DNA of 6,822 nucleotides from Clostridia bacterium. Its GTDB lineage: Bacteria; Bacillota_A; Clostridia; Christensenellales; Aristaeellaceae. The notes beneath the pieces were generated by a model that ran no database searches, had not been told where the DNA came from, and worked only from the letters and a program-made list of their open reading frames with translations. How positions within the stretch are numbered: position 1 is the stretch's first letter; every line of letters begins with the position of its first letter. The stretch lies in NCBI GenBank assembly GCA_017398245.1, contig JAFQGN010000086.1:1-6822 (forward strand), given 5' to 3'. The translations under genes were made by a program, and so were the position numbers. Shown in pieces: positions 1-5,948 of the stretch.

Positions 1-1
1 C

Positions 2-2680
2 CTGGCCACATCGGGAGAAACAACTCCGGCCGACAAATTTCACTATACACTTGTTTATAAGGGCTCGCACTATGTCGTGTATGGGTTTGGACAACAAGCA
101 TTGTCAGACAGTACGTCGATCGGAGATCTTGTAAATGCCATAAAGAATGGGATGCTAAAGGGTCAGAACGATAATACTTTATTGTTGCCAGTTGATAACC
201 CCGTGCTCTATCTGAATGACACGAGACGTCTGCCGGAGGATATACATGGCGAAAAAACACTTACTTCTTGTGGGGCACGATCCGGCGATACGATCCACGT
301 ATATGACAATTCCAACTTCGTCAACGTTGTCTATAACGGAGACGAGCATTACGTTCCATTCACTCCTTCTGCTGGGGAGATTTCGGCCGCTGATTTGCGT
401 GAGGCAATTAAGAGCAGCATTACGGGCGTGCTTGAGAGTACCAACCAGCTTTTGTATGAATATGACTATGATCTCCTGTCAGACAGTAATTCCGTAACTT
501 CCGGCGCCACCGTGTATCTCTTCTATGGAAGCTGCAGCCATTGCGGGAAGCAGATCGACGACCCGGACTTTACACCTGAAACCCACACTACCAAGCGCGC
601 CTGCGGCCATTATGCCTGTGTAACGGGCGACCACGATAAGGCCCCCTGCGGCCATTATGCCTGTGCAGAGGGCGACCACGATACGGTGGCCCCCTGCGGC
701 CATTATGCCTGTGCAGAGGGCGACCACGATATGGCCCCCTGCGGCGATCATTACATCTGCGCAAGCAACTATGTGGAAGCCGACCACGCCGTCTGCCCCG
801 GCTGCAGTAATAATATCTGCGCTGACCCCGCACTTCATACGATAGCTGTCTGCGGCCACCATTATACGTGTGCGCCGGGCTACAACGCCGAGGATCACGA
901 TGAATGCCTCAATCCGAACCATACCGATAATGAGAAGTATTATTGCTGCGAGGAGAACCATGGCCTTTTCGCCTGCAAGAAGGATGGCCACTATGCTTGC
1001 AACAGAGATCCCGAAAACCATAAAATGCTCGGTTGCGGATTGCATTACGCCTGCGATACCGAATACGAATCTTATGACCATAACCATTCCAGATGCAATC
1101 TGCATTTCGATTGCCAAAACTGCCATGCAATTACAGTAAATCAGTACGACAATGGCACGATCGCTGCTTCTGATGAAAACGGTGACCCCATCACCTGTGC
1201 TGTGCCGAACCAGACTGTCAAACTGCAGGCCACGCCTAACGATGGCTATCACTTTGCCTCTTGGAGCATAAAATGTCCTCCCTCTGTTGGTACTGTTACC
1301 GTTACAAACAACGAATTCACTATGCCCAACGAGAGTGTGGATGTCATCGCAATATTCGAACGCTGCTACGACCTCAAAGGCAGAGATCACAATTGCGACG
1401 AGTGCGGCAAGCCTATGCCCAATGCCAGCTGTACCGATTACGCTGGCGACAGCAACCACAATTGCGACAAGTGCGGCAAGCCCAACATTAGTATCTGCTT
1501 CGACTCCCTGGGCGATGGCGACCACAATTGCAACGAGTGCGGTAAAGAGAACATCACCAGCTGCTCCGATTCTGCCACGGATAACGATCACCTGTGTGAC
1601 GACTGCAACGCCGTGCTTGGCACTTGCGTGGACGCGAACCGCGACCATATCTGCGAAACCTGCGGTGCGTTCGCCGGCGCGTGCTCCGACAGTCGCGATC
1701 TCGATAACCACATCTGCGATCTGGAGGGCTGCAGCCGCCGTGTTTCCGGCGCGTGCTGGGATAACGGCGATGCGGGCCACGAGTGCAACGAGTGCGGACA
1801 GGTTCTGCTGGGCGAGTGCGTGGACGACGACCGCGACCACTATTGCGATTTCTGCCCGAACCTGCTGACCACCTGCAACGACGCGCGCGACGATATCGAC
1901 CATCTTTGCGATATGTGCGGCGGCGAAGTGGACAATCCCGAGCCCTGCTGGGACAATACCTCGCTGGAGCTGGATGTGGATGGCCACATTTGCAACGCTA
2001 TCGGCTGCGGAAAGCAGATCGATCCTTCCGTGAAGGATTTCTGCTGGGATTACGATAAGGACGGCAAGTGCGAAGAATGCGGCTGGGTCATCGGCTCGAC
2101 TGTTGTGCAGCCCACTGCCGCGCCTACAGTTGCTCCTACGGTGGCTCCGACTGCTGAGCCCACGGTGGCGCCTACTGTTGAACCCACGGTTGCTCCGACC
2201 GTTGCTCCGACCGTTGTTCCGACCGCCGCTCCGACCGCTGCCCCGACCACGGCTCCCACCGTGGCCCCGACCACGGCTCCCACCGCCGCTCCGACCGCCG
2301 CTCCGACCACAGCTCCCACTGTGGCCCCGACCGCTGCTCCCACCGCTGCCCCGACCACGGCTCCGAAATACGGTGTCTCTGTGGATGGCAAGAACGGCAC
2401 GATCACCCGCACGAACGACACGAGCGCGTTCTATAAGGATACCTACATCCGCTACTCCATCGGCTATGAAATGGGCGGTACTTCCTACGCCGTCATCGCC
2501 ATGCTGAAGGTCGACTGGGCCGAGACGGATGAAGGCGCTGTGGGCAGCTTCATCATCCCGAGGATCGTCGGCAGCGGCACGGTAACCGGCGTGAGCTACA
2601 TCGTGACCACGAACGAAAATGCCGACGGGCTCAGCCTTGCCGGCGCGGTGAAAAACTCCTGCGGCATGCTGATCCAGTAA
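2..2680 (+). CDS. Large modular Cys/His-repeat, probably exported surface protein (5'-partial)
   Basis: The frame is open from the left edge (codons from base 2) to TAA at 2678-2680, so the start and any signal peptide lie outside the window. The GTG at 77 is only an internal codon. At least 892 residues are visible. Modules in order: a ubiquitin-like segment (38-307), a second similar one (317-526), about ten Cys/His repeats built on CGHYxC...DH (530-1126), one InlB-B-repeat-like module (1127-1360: a G-T-I stretch, then ATPNDGYHFASW and TMP...VIAIFE), eleven C-x-D...H-x-C-x-x-C repeats (1364-2095), a PTxx linker (2111-2365) and a beta-rich C-terminal domain (2366-2677). Modular repeats, a Thr/Pro linker and an InlB-like unit are typical of exported Gram-positive proteins, so a cell-surface or secreted role is inferred. 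No LPxTG motif, hydrophobic tail or other anchor is seen at the C-terminus. The Cys/His ligands suggest metal binding or disulfides, but no enzyme motif was recognised. Function is unknown; the reading frame itself is secure. Confidence -1.
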   Translation: MATSGETTPADKFHYTLVYKGSHYVVYGFGQQALSDSTSIGDLVNAIKNGMLKGQNDNTLLLPVDNPVLYLNDTRRLPEDIHGEKTLTSCGARSGDTIHVYDNSNFVNVVYNGDEHYVPFTPSAGEISAADLREAIKSSITGVLESTNQLLYEYDYDLLSDSNSVTSGATVYLFYGSCSHCGKQIDDPDFTPETHTTKRACGHYACVTGDHDKAPCGHYACAEGDHDTVAPCGHYACAEGDHDMAPCGDHYICASNYVEADHAVCPGCSNNICADPALHTIAVCGHHYTCAPGYNAEDHDECLNPNHTDNEKYYCCEENHGLFACKKDGHYACNRDPENHKMLGCGLHYACDTEYESYDHNHSRCNLHFDCQNCHAITVNQYDNGTIAASDENGDPITCAVPNQTVKLQATPNDGYHFASWSIKCPPSVGTVTVTNNEFTMPNESVDVIAIFERCYDLKGRDHNCDECGKPMPNASCTDYAGDSNHNCDKCGKPNISICFDSLGDGDHNCNECGKENITSCSDSATDNDHLCDDCNAVLGTCVDANRDHICETCGAFAGACSDSRDLDNHICDLEGCSRRVSGACWDNGDAGHECNECGQVLLGECVDDDRDHYCDFCPNLLTTCNDARDDIDHLCDMCGGEVDNPEPCWDNTSLELDVDGHICNAIGCGKQIDPSVKDFCWDYDKDGKCEECGWVIGSTVVQPTAAPTVAPTVAPTAEPTVAPTVEPTVAPTVAPTVVPTAAPTAAPTTAPTVAPTTAPTAAPTAAPTTAPTVAPTAAPTAAPTTAPKYGVSVDGKNGTITRTNDTSAFYKDTYIRYSIGYEMGGTSYAVIAMLKVDWAETDEGAVGSFIIPRIVGSGTVTGVSYIVTTNENADGLSLAGAVKNSCGMLIQ
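38..307 (+). other. Ubiquitin-like (beta-grasp-like) module 1 within the surface protein
   Basis: The segment starts with a beta-hairpin-like stretch (FHYTLVYKGSHYVVYG). It continues with a helix-like stretch after a T-S-I turn (SIGDLVNAIKNGM), a strand plus basic turn (VLYLNDTRRL), and then GEKTLTSCGARSGDTIHVYD. This order parallels ubiquitin: strand-turn-strand, the TIENVKAKI helix, RLIFAGKQL, and DGRTLSDYNIQKESTLHLV. The similarity was judged by eye, and the fold is inferred. There is no Gly-Gly tail, so a conjugating modifier is unlikely. A structural adhesin-like role is more plausible. Confidence -1.
317..526 (+). other. Ubiquitin-like module 2 within the surface protein
   Basis: A second segment has the same arrangement as module 1: VNVVYNGDEHYVPF for the first hairpin, SAADLREAIKSSI for the helix, QLLYEYDYDLL for the strand and turn, and SVTSGATVYLFYG for the final strand. 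It lacks the clear KTL-S-C turn of module 1. The two probably derive from a tandem duplication. Earlier copies may exist left of the window. Confidence -1.
640..683 (+). repeat. 44-bp exact direct repeat, copy 1
   Basis: Bases 640-683 are identical to 688-731, with a 48-bp period equal to 16 codons, so the reading frame is kept. The copy encodes one CGHY unit. Perfect identity at synonymous positions indicates a recent duplication or gene conversion inside the class I array. A more diverged version lies at about 600-638. Confidence -1.
688..731 (+). repeat. 44-bp exact direct repeat, copy 2
   Basis: Second identical copy of the unit at 640-683. Four bases separate the copies, and the encoded spacer differs slightly (DTVAP against DMAP). 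Confidence -1.
1364..2095 (+). repeat. Class II Cys/His/Asp repeat array (C-x-D...H-x-C-x-x-C-G type), 11 units
   Basis: Eleven units were counted by eye, for example CTDYAGDSNHNCDKCG, CVDANRDHICETCG, CWDNGDAGHECNECG and CVDDDRDHYCDFC. Each gives Cys, Asp-rich loop, His, Cys and Cys. The CxxC plus upstream Cys/His resembles a small zinc-ribbon knuckle. The Asp-rich D-x-[DN]-x-D loop resembles a calcium loop. The last unit (CWDYDKDGKCEECG) lacks the His and has a near-perfect D-x-D-x-D-G calcium-loop pattern. Metal binding is inferred from these ligands. Confidence -1.
2111..2365 (+). repeat. PTxx tetrapeptide linker (12-bp repeat, 21 units)
   Basis: Twenty-one consecutive PTxx tetrads (mostly PTAA, PTVA and PTTA, with PTAE, PTVE and PTVV near the start) run without an interruption in phase. 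This is an extended, rigid linker rich in possible O-glycosylation sites, typical of cell-wall-spanning or domain-separating regions. At DNA level it is a degenerate 12-bp tandem repeat, so its length is likely to vary between strains by in-frame slippage. Confidence -1.
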
Positions 2681-2696
2681 CCCCAACCGCATAACC

Positions 2697-2730
2697 AACA
2701 AGCCGCCCCGTGCAAACGGGGCGGCTTGTT
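2697..2730 (+). terminator. Intrinsic terminator of the surface-protein gene
   Basis: A 15-bp perfect stem (2697-2711 with 2716-2730) encloses a GCAA tetraloop, 16 bp after the TAA stop. The stem is GC-rich at its core (GCCGCCCCG). The right arm ends in TTGTT followed by T-A, so the U-tract is short. It may also act against convergent transcription. Confidence -1.
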
Positions 2731-2762
2731 TAGCTTGTCCGGCCGCTCGGGCGATAGACCGC

Positions 2763-2792
2763 GCTGCCACGGCATAAAAACCATGCGGCAGC
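2763..2792. other. Weak imperfect hairpin between the two terminators
   Basis: GCTGCC (2763-2768) pairs with GGCAGC (2787-2792). An inner GCAT/ATGC stem is offset by a 3-base bulge. No T-tract follows on either strand. It may be a relic terminator or chance; nothing else is seen in 2731-2812. Confidence -1.
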
Positions 2793-2812
2793 ATCCATCT
2801 GCGGCTTCCGGC

Positions 2813-2847
2813 AAAAAAGATCGCGCCTTCCCGCGAAGGCGCGATCT
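2813..2847 (-). terminator. Intrinsic terminator of the SDR gene
   Basis: A 13-bp perfect GC-rich stem (2818-2830 with 2835-2847) with a 4-base loop lies 4 bp after the SDR stop codon. Read on the minus strand it is followed by six T residues (AAAAAA at 2813-2818 on +). This is a classic Rho-independent terminator and confirms the gene's strand and end. Confidence -1.
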
Positions 2848-2851
2848 GCAT

Positions 2852-3661
2852 TTATTCCTGTTCGTCCTGATAGCGGCGGGCGAGGGTGTTGAGCAGCTGC
2901 GGATACAGCTGGCAGCTCATGCCGCCGTCCACAATGATCTCCGCGCCGGTCACGTTCTTGGACATATCGGAGCCCAGGTAGTAGGCCGCGTTGGCAACGT
3001 CCTCGTAATCGGAAATATCGCCGATGGGCACCAGAGTACCGTTGGAGATCTGCTTTTTACCCATGGCCTTCCAACGCTCGGTCTTGATGGTGCCCGGCAG
3101 CACGCAGTTGCTGCGGATGCCCATCGGGCCGAGGTCTACCGCCAGCGCCTTGCTCAGCGAATTGATGCCGCCCTTGCTCGCGCCGTAGGCCGCGCGGTTG
3201 GGGATGGCCCTGTAGGCGGTGTTGCTGGTGATGAACACGATCGCGCCCTTGCCCTGCTCCTTCATGCGGATGGCGGCCTGCCGCACGATCATGAAATTCC
3301 ACACGATGTTGGTATCCAGCACGGCCTTGAACTCGTCGATGGACTGGGTGAAGAAATCCAGCCCCTTGGCCGGGTCGGTGCCGTAGCCCAGGTTGGCGGC
3401 GTTGAGCACCACGGTTTCCACAAAGCGCCCGGTCTCGTCGATAGCCCGGAACACTTCCTTCACGGCCTCTTCATCGCCCACGCCCAGCCCGAAGCCCTTG
3501 GCGAACACGCCGTATTCCATGGCGATCTCGTCGGCGGTGGCCTGTGCGCGGCTCTCTTCGCGGCTGGTGATGAACACGTCGTAGCCTTCCTTGGCAAAAC
3601 GTTCGGCGCACGCGCGGCCCGTGCCGTTGGTCGCGCCGGTCACAAACACAGCTTTCTTCAT
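2852..3661 (-). CDS. SDR-family NAD(P)-dependent oxidoreductase
   Basis: A classical short-chain dehydrogenase/reductase of 269 residues, probably cytosolic. Visible motifs are the Rossmann glycine motif TGATNGTG (residues 8-15), NAA (87-89) replacing the usual NNAG, Asn118, catalytic Ser146, Tyr159 and Lys163 in YGASK, and the PG turn at 189-190. Ser33-Arg34 just after beta-2 favours NADP(H) over NAD(H); this is inferred. The tail after VDGG (244-247) is about 22 residues, slightly long for the family. Start choice: ATG at 3659-3661 has AAGGAG at 3672-3677 (10-nt spacing) and begins MKKAVFVTGA as the family does. The frame extends upstream to 3895, but that part translates the hairpin repeats. 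The neighbouring sugar-acid enzymes suggest oxidation or reduction of a sugar, aldonate or keto-acid. Substrate is not determinable, and a FabG-like or other SDR role remains possible. Confidence -1.
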   Translation of the reverse strand: MKKAVFVTGATNGTGRACAERFAKEGYDVFITSREESRAQATADEIAMEYGVFAKGFGLGVGDEEAVKEVFRAIDETGRFVETVVLNAANLGYGTDPAKGLDFFTQSIDEFKAVLDTNIVWNFMIVRQAAIRMKEQGKGAIVFITSNTAYRAIPNRAAYGASKGGINSLSKALAVDLGPMGIRSNCVLPGTIKTERWKAMGKKQISNGTLVPIGDISDYEDVANAAYYLGSDMSKNVTGAEIIVDGGMSCQLYPQLLNTLARRYQDEQE

Positions 3662-3700
3662 ATTGCTTACACTCCTTTTCTGCATGGCGGGAGGGGGGAT

Positions 3701-3781
3701 GTCAGGGGCTTCTCGCCCCTGAAACCCTCGGCAAAGGGAATGATTCCCTTTGCAAACCTCAATAAGTGGATATTCATCAAA
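3701..3781 (+). repeat. Double-hairpin intergenic repeat, copy A
   Basis: Hairpin 1: TCAGGGGC (3702-3709) pairs with GCCCCTGA (3715-3722). Hairpin 2: GCAAAGGGAA (3731-3740) pairs with TTCCCTTTGC (3744-3753) around a TGA loop. A tail follows, containing CCTCAATAAG and TCATCAAA (3774-3781). Order, loop and tail match copy C in reverse complement. Confidence -1.
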
Positions 3782-3786
3782 CGAAG

Positions 3787-3825
3787 GCCCGGTTTGCCCG
3801 GCAAAGCGTACCGCTTGGGCCGGGC
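3787..3825. repeat. GC-rich inverted repeat between copies A and B
   Basis: GCCCGG (3787-3792) pairs with CCGGGC (3820-3825), and inside it AAGCG (3804-3808) pairs with CGCTT (3812-3816) around TAC. It sits exactly between repeat copies A and B. It could be a spacer element of the same repeat family; function unknown. Confidence -1.
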
Positions 3826-3833
3826 TGAGAGGA

Positions 3834-3896
3834 GACGATAGGGGCGCTGCCCCTAAGACCCCGCCAGATGGAATGATTCCCTCTGGACTCCTCAAT
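3834..3896 (+). repeat. Double-hairpin intergenic repeat, copy B
   Basis: Hairpin 1: TAGGGGC (3839-3845) pairs with GCCCCTA (3849-3855). Hairpin 2: CCAGATGGAA (3864-3873) pairs with TTCCCTCTGG (3877-3886) with one mismatch and the same TGA loop as copy A. The stem sequence differs from A but the architecture is kept by compensatory changes (GCAAA/TTTGC against CCAGA/TCTGG). The CCTCAATA tail is shared with A. Confidence -1.
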
Positions 3897-3957
3897 ATGG
3901 GGTTGGTACATTTGCTGCCTGGTAAAGGCTAACGCTGCCTTGAGTCGGGCATTATAT

Positions 3958-4042
3958 TTTGATGAAGCAGTTCTCCCTAATACGGGATTGCAAAGGGATG
4001 AAATTCCTTTGCCGAGGGGTTCGGGGGCGAGCAGCCCCCGAC
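3958..4042 (-). repeat. Double-hairpin intergenic repeat, copy C (inverted), downstream of the dehydratase
   Basis: On the + strand, hairpin 1 is TCGGGGGC (4021-4028) pairing with GCCCCCGA (4034-4041). Hairpin 2 is GCAAAGG (3990-3996) pairing with CCTTTGC (4006-4012). In reverse complement it aligns to copy A over about 85 bp, including CCCTCGGCAAAGG and the terminal TCATCAAA. It lies about 22 bp after the dehydratase stop in that gene's orientation and could act as a transcript end or 3' stabiliser. It has no clear U-tract. Confidence -1.
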
Positions 4043-4063
4043 GTTTTCCTTCGTACCCCTTGC

Positions 4064-5224
4064 TCAGAAGTAGAACTTGCTCTCCGGCGGGCGGATATCG
4101 GTCAGCGCGCCGGTATAATGGCGCAGGGTATGCGGCTGATAGGGGTGGGCAAGGCAGGCGTCCTCGTCGATCTCGATGCCAAGACCCGGCTTGTCCGGAA
4201 TGTACATATAGCCGTCCTCGTAGCGCAGCTCCTCGTTGGTCACGTCGGCGCGCCACGGCACGTCGCTGTACATGATCTCAAGAATAGAGAAGTTGTTGCA
4301 GCATGCGGCCAGCTGCAGGCTGGCGGCATTGGCCACCGGGCCGGAGGGGTTGTGCGGCGCGAAGGGGATGTAGTAAGCCTCCGCCACCGCAGCGATCTTC
4401 TTGAGCTCCATCAGGCCGCCCGCATGAGAAATATCGGGCTGGATGTAATCCGCCGCGCGCATTTCGAACAGATCCTTGTATTCGCGCAGGTTGTACAGCC
4501 TCTCGCCCGCGGAAATGGCGACCGGAGACTTGTCGCGCACGGCCTTGAGCGCTTCCAGATTATCCGGCGGCACCGGCTCTTCAAACCACATGGGCTTGAA
4601 CTGGGCCAGCTCCTGCGCGATCTTGATGCCCGTGGGCACGTTGAAGCGGCCGTGGCCCTCGATCAAAAGATCCACGCCCGGGCCCGCAGCGTCGCGCACG
4701 GCGGCGATGCAGCGCAGCGCGGTGTCCAGATCCTTGTTGGAAATTTCGAGGTAGGATTTGCCGAAGGGATCCCACTTCATGGCGGTGATGCCCCTCTGCA
4801 CGGCGATCTTCGCCTTTTCGCCGAATTCCTCGGGCGTCTTCGCGCCGGCGAACCAGCCGTTCACGTAAATGCGCACCTTTTCGTGGCATTTGCCGCCCAG
4901 CAGCTGATAGACCGGCACGCCCAGCGCCTTGCCCTTAATGTCCCACAGCGCCATTTCCACGGCAGAAAGCGCGCTCATGAGCACGGGGCCGCTGCGCCAA
5001 TAGGAATCGCGGTACAGATCGTGCGCGATCTTTTCGATGTTGGCCGGATCCTTGCCCACCAGCACGTCCTTGATGTGCTCCACCGCGCCCACGAGCGATT
5101 TTTCCTTGTATTCCAGCGTCGCTTCGCCCACGCCGCTGATGCCCTCGTCCGTGTAGATCTTCACAAAGGCCCAGTTCGTGCGGAAACAGTCCACTACAAA
5201 GGTCTTGATGTCTGTGATCTTCAT
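4064..5224 (-). CDS. Galactonate-dehydratase-like enzyme (mandelate racemase/enolase superfamily)
   Basis: A 386-residue protein, the usual length for the family, predicted to dehydrate an aldonic or related sugar acid to a 2-keto-3-deoxy acid in the cytosol with Mg2+. An N-terminal capping domain (about 1-125) includes GPVLMSALSAVEMALWDIKGK, very like E. coli DgoD. The barrel carries the metal ligands Glu189 (in IEGHGR), Glu215/216 (in FEEP) and Glu241 (in SAGERL). His191 and the Asp264/His291 pair (QPDISHAGG, APHNPSGP) are the expected acid/base residues. The C-terminal PGLGIEIDE is also family-typical. DgoD has Asp where this protein has Glu189, so the exact substrate is uncertain and no gene symbol is given. 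ATG at 5222-5224 follows AAGGAG (5232-5237) by 7 nt. The gene is 15 bp downstream of the MBL hydrolase, so the two are almost certainly co-transcribed. Confidence -1.
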   Translation of the reverse strand: MKITDIKTFVVDCFRTNWAFVKIYTDEGISGVGEATLEYKEKSLVGAVEHIKDVLVGKDPANIEKIAHDLYRDSYWRSGPVLMSALSAVEMALWDIKGKALGVPVYQLLGGKCHEKVRIYVNGWFAGAKTPEEFGEKAKIAVQRGITAMKWDPFGKSYLEISNKDLDTALRCIAAVRDAAGPGVDLLIEGHGRFNVPTGIKIAQELAQFKPMWFEEPVPPDNLEALKAVRDKSPVAISAGERLYNLREYKDLFEMRAADYIQPDISHAGGLMELKKIAAVAEAYYIPFAPHNPSGPVANAASLQLAACCNNFSILEIMYSDVPWRADVTNEELRYEDGYMYIPDKPGLGIEIDEDACLAHPYQPHTLRHYTGALTDIRPPESKFYF

Positions 5225-5239
5225 CTTTCTTCTCCTTTT

Positions 5240-5914
5240 TTAGAATGCAAACGGTTTGTATATTGCGGGAACGATTTTGTTCTCAAACGGAAACGCAGTC
5301 GGGTCGAGCCCGTCCATCATGCCGCAGTGCACGGGCATAGCCTGCTTCGCGCCGCAGTTTCGGGCAAAGCGCGCTGCGTCCGCCATGTTCATATTGTTGC
5401 CCGCGCCGTTCACCGGAAGAACGATCAGGTCGATCTCCTCCGGCAGCTCCTCAAGGATCTTTTTGCTGTACAGCGTATCGCCCGTAATGTACACGCGCTT
5501 TCCCTCCGCCTCGATCACGATGCCGATGGCCGCCGGGTCGGAATGCACGGCGGGCACGGCGGTAAAGCGGATATCTCCCTCAGTCCACTCGGTGCCCTTG
5601 TCAAACAGAACGTAATTGTGCGCCCCGCCATAGGCCCGCGCGGCCTGCCAGGAGCCCGAAGGGGCCAGAACGGTGATCGGGCCGGGCTTTTTCAGGTATT
5701 TTTCCACCGTTTCCGGGTCGAAATGATCCAGATGCACGTGGGTGAACAGGAGCATGTCCGGCTCGATATCGAACAGCGCTTCGTCTACCGGCACGCGTCG
5801 GCTCTTGGCCGGATCCGTCTTGCCCACGGAATCGGAAAGGTAGGGGTCGATCAGCAAAGTCAGCCCCTGCGTGCGGATGAGCAGGCCTGCCTGACCGATC
5901 CATGTGATCTGCAT
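5240..5914 (-). CDS. UlaG-like MBL-fold metal-dependent hydrolase
   Basis: A 224-residue metallo-beta-lactamase-fold protein without a signal peptide, hence cytosolic. It opens with WIGQAG and LIDPYLSDSVGK, as UlaG-type (L-ascorbate-6-phosphate lactonase) relatives do. The metal site is complete: His59, His61, Asp63 and His64 (THVHLDH), His124 (AVHSD), Asp146 (ITGDT) and His196 (PVHCG). It is much shorter than E. coli UlaG (about 350 residues), closer to the small UPF0173-type MBL proteins, so ascorbate-phosphate is not assumed. First gene of the operon with the dehydratase. A lactonase or other hydrolase acting just before the dehydratase is a reasonable inference. Start ATG at 5912-5914 has CCTCCTT (5922-5928; AAGGAGG on the minus strand) at 7-nt spacing. 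Family call secure, reaction unproven. Confidence -1.
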   Translation of the reverse strand: MQITWIGQAGLLIRTQGLTLLIDPYLSDSVGKTDPAKSRRVPVDEALFDIEPDMLLFTHVHLDHFDPETVEKYLKKPGPITVLAPSGSWQAARAYGGAHNYVLFDKGTEWTEGDIRFTAVPAVHSDPAAIGIVIEAEGKRVYITGDTLYSKKILEELPEEIDLIVLPVNGAGNNMNMADAARFARNCGAKQAMPVHCGMMDGLDPTAFPFENKIVPAIYKPFAF

Positions 5915-5948
5915 GGCGCTCCCTCCTTGTTTTCATGCGTTTGTTAAA

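Larger units (their letters stand above)
530..1126 (+). repeat. Class I Cys/His repeat array (CGHYxC...DH type)
   Basis: About ten degenerate units each offer Cys, His, Cys and a second His. The clearest three are CGHYACVTGDHDKAP, CGHYACAEGDHDTVAP and CGHYACAEGDHDMAP. Later units lengthen and diverge (CGDHYIC...DH, CGHHYTC...DH, CGLHYAC...DH). The spacing C-x(4)-C-x(3-8)-DH would suit zinc or another transition metal, or disulfide-linked loops. I cannot match it to a named domain with certainty. Confidence -1.
3662..4063. other. 402-bp non-coding region with repeated hairpins, no gene
   Basis: No credible coding sequence is seen between the SDR and dehydratase genes. It holds three double-hairpin repeat copies (3701-3781, 3834-3896, 3958-4042), a GC-rich inverted repeat (3787-3825) and a minus-strand TATAAT (ATTATA at 3951-3956) that could be a -10 box for the SDR gene with a leader of about 280 nt. 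No good -35 is visible, so the promoter call is weak. Confidence -1.

Noticed and set aside
596..780. CRISPR-like short repeats
   Set aside because: The repeats are in-frame protein-coding units with 4-bp spacing, not repeats with unique spacers.
2050..2421. Minus-strand VGAAVGA-repeat ORF
   Set aside because: Reverse reading of the PTxx linker repeat, with no ribosome site or independent support.
479..2851. Long minus-strand ORF (790 codons) opposite the surface-protein gene
   Set aside because: It is the shadow of the Cys/His repeat gene: low-complexity Ala/Val/Arg/Gly translation, no ribosome site, and its 5' end overlaps the SDR terminator. The + frame has coherent domains and its own terminator.
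2726..3841. Plus-strand ORF of 371 codons opposite the SDR gene
   Set aside because: Antisense shadow that runs through a terminator and hairpin repeats; the minus-strand SDR motifs are complete.
3662..3895. N-terminal extension of the SDR frame
   Set aside because: The extension translates the double-hairpin repeats. The ATG at 3659-3661 has a ribosome site and gives the normal SDR N-terminus.
3959..5947. Long plus-strand ORF (662 codons) opposite the dehydratase and MBL genes
   Set aside because: It is antisense to two well-conserved enzymes with intact active sites and ribosome sites, and its translation is His/Arg/Val-rich without family features.
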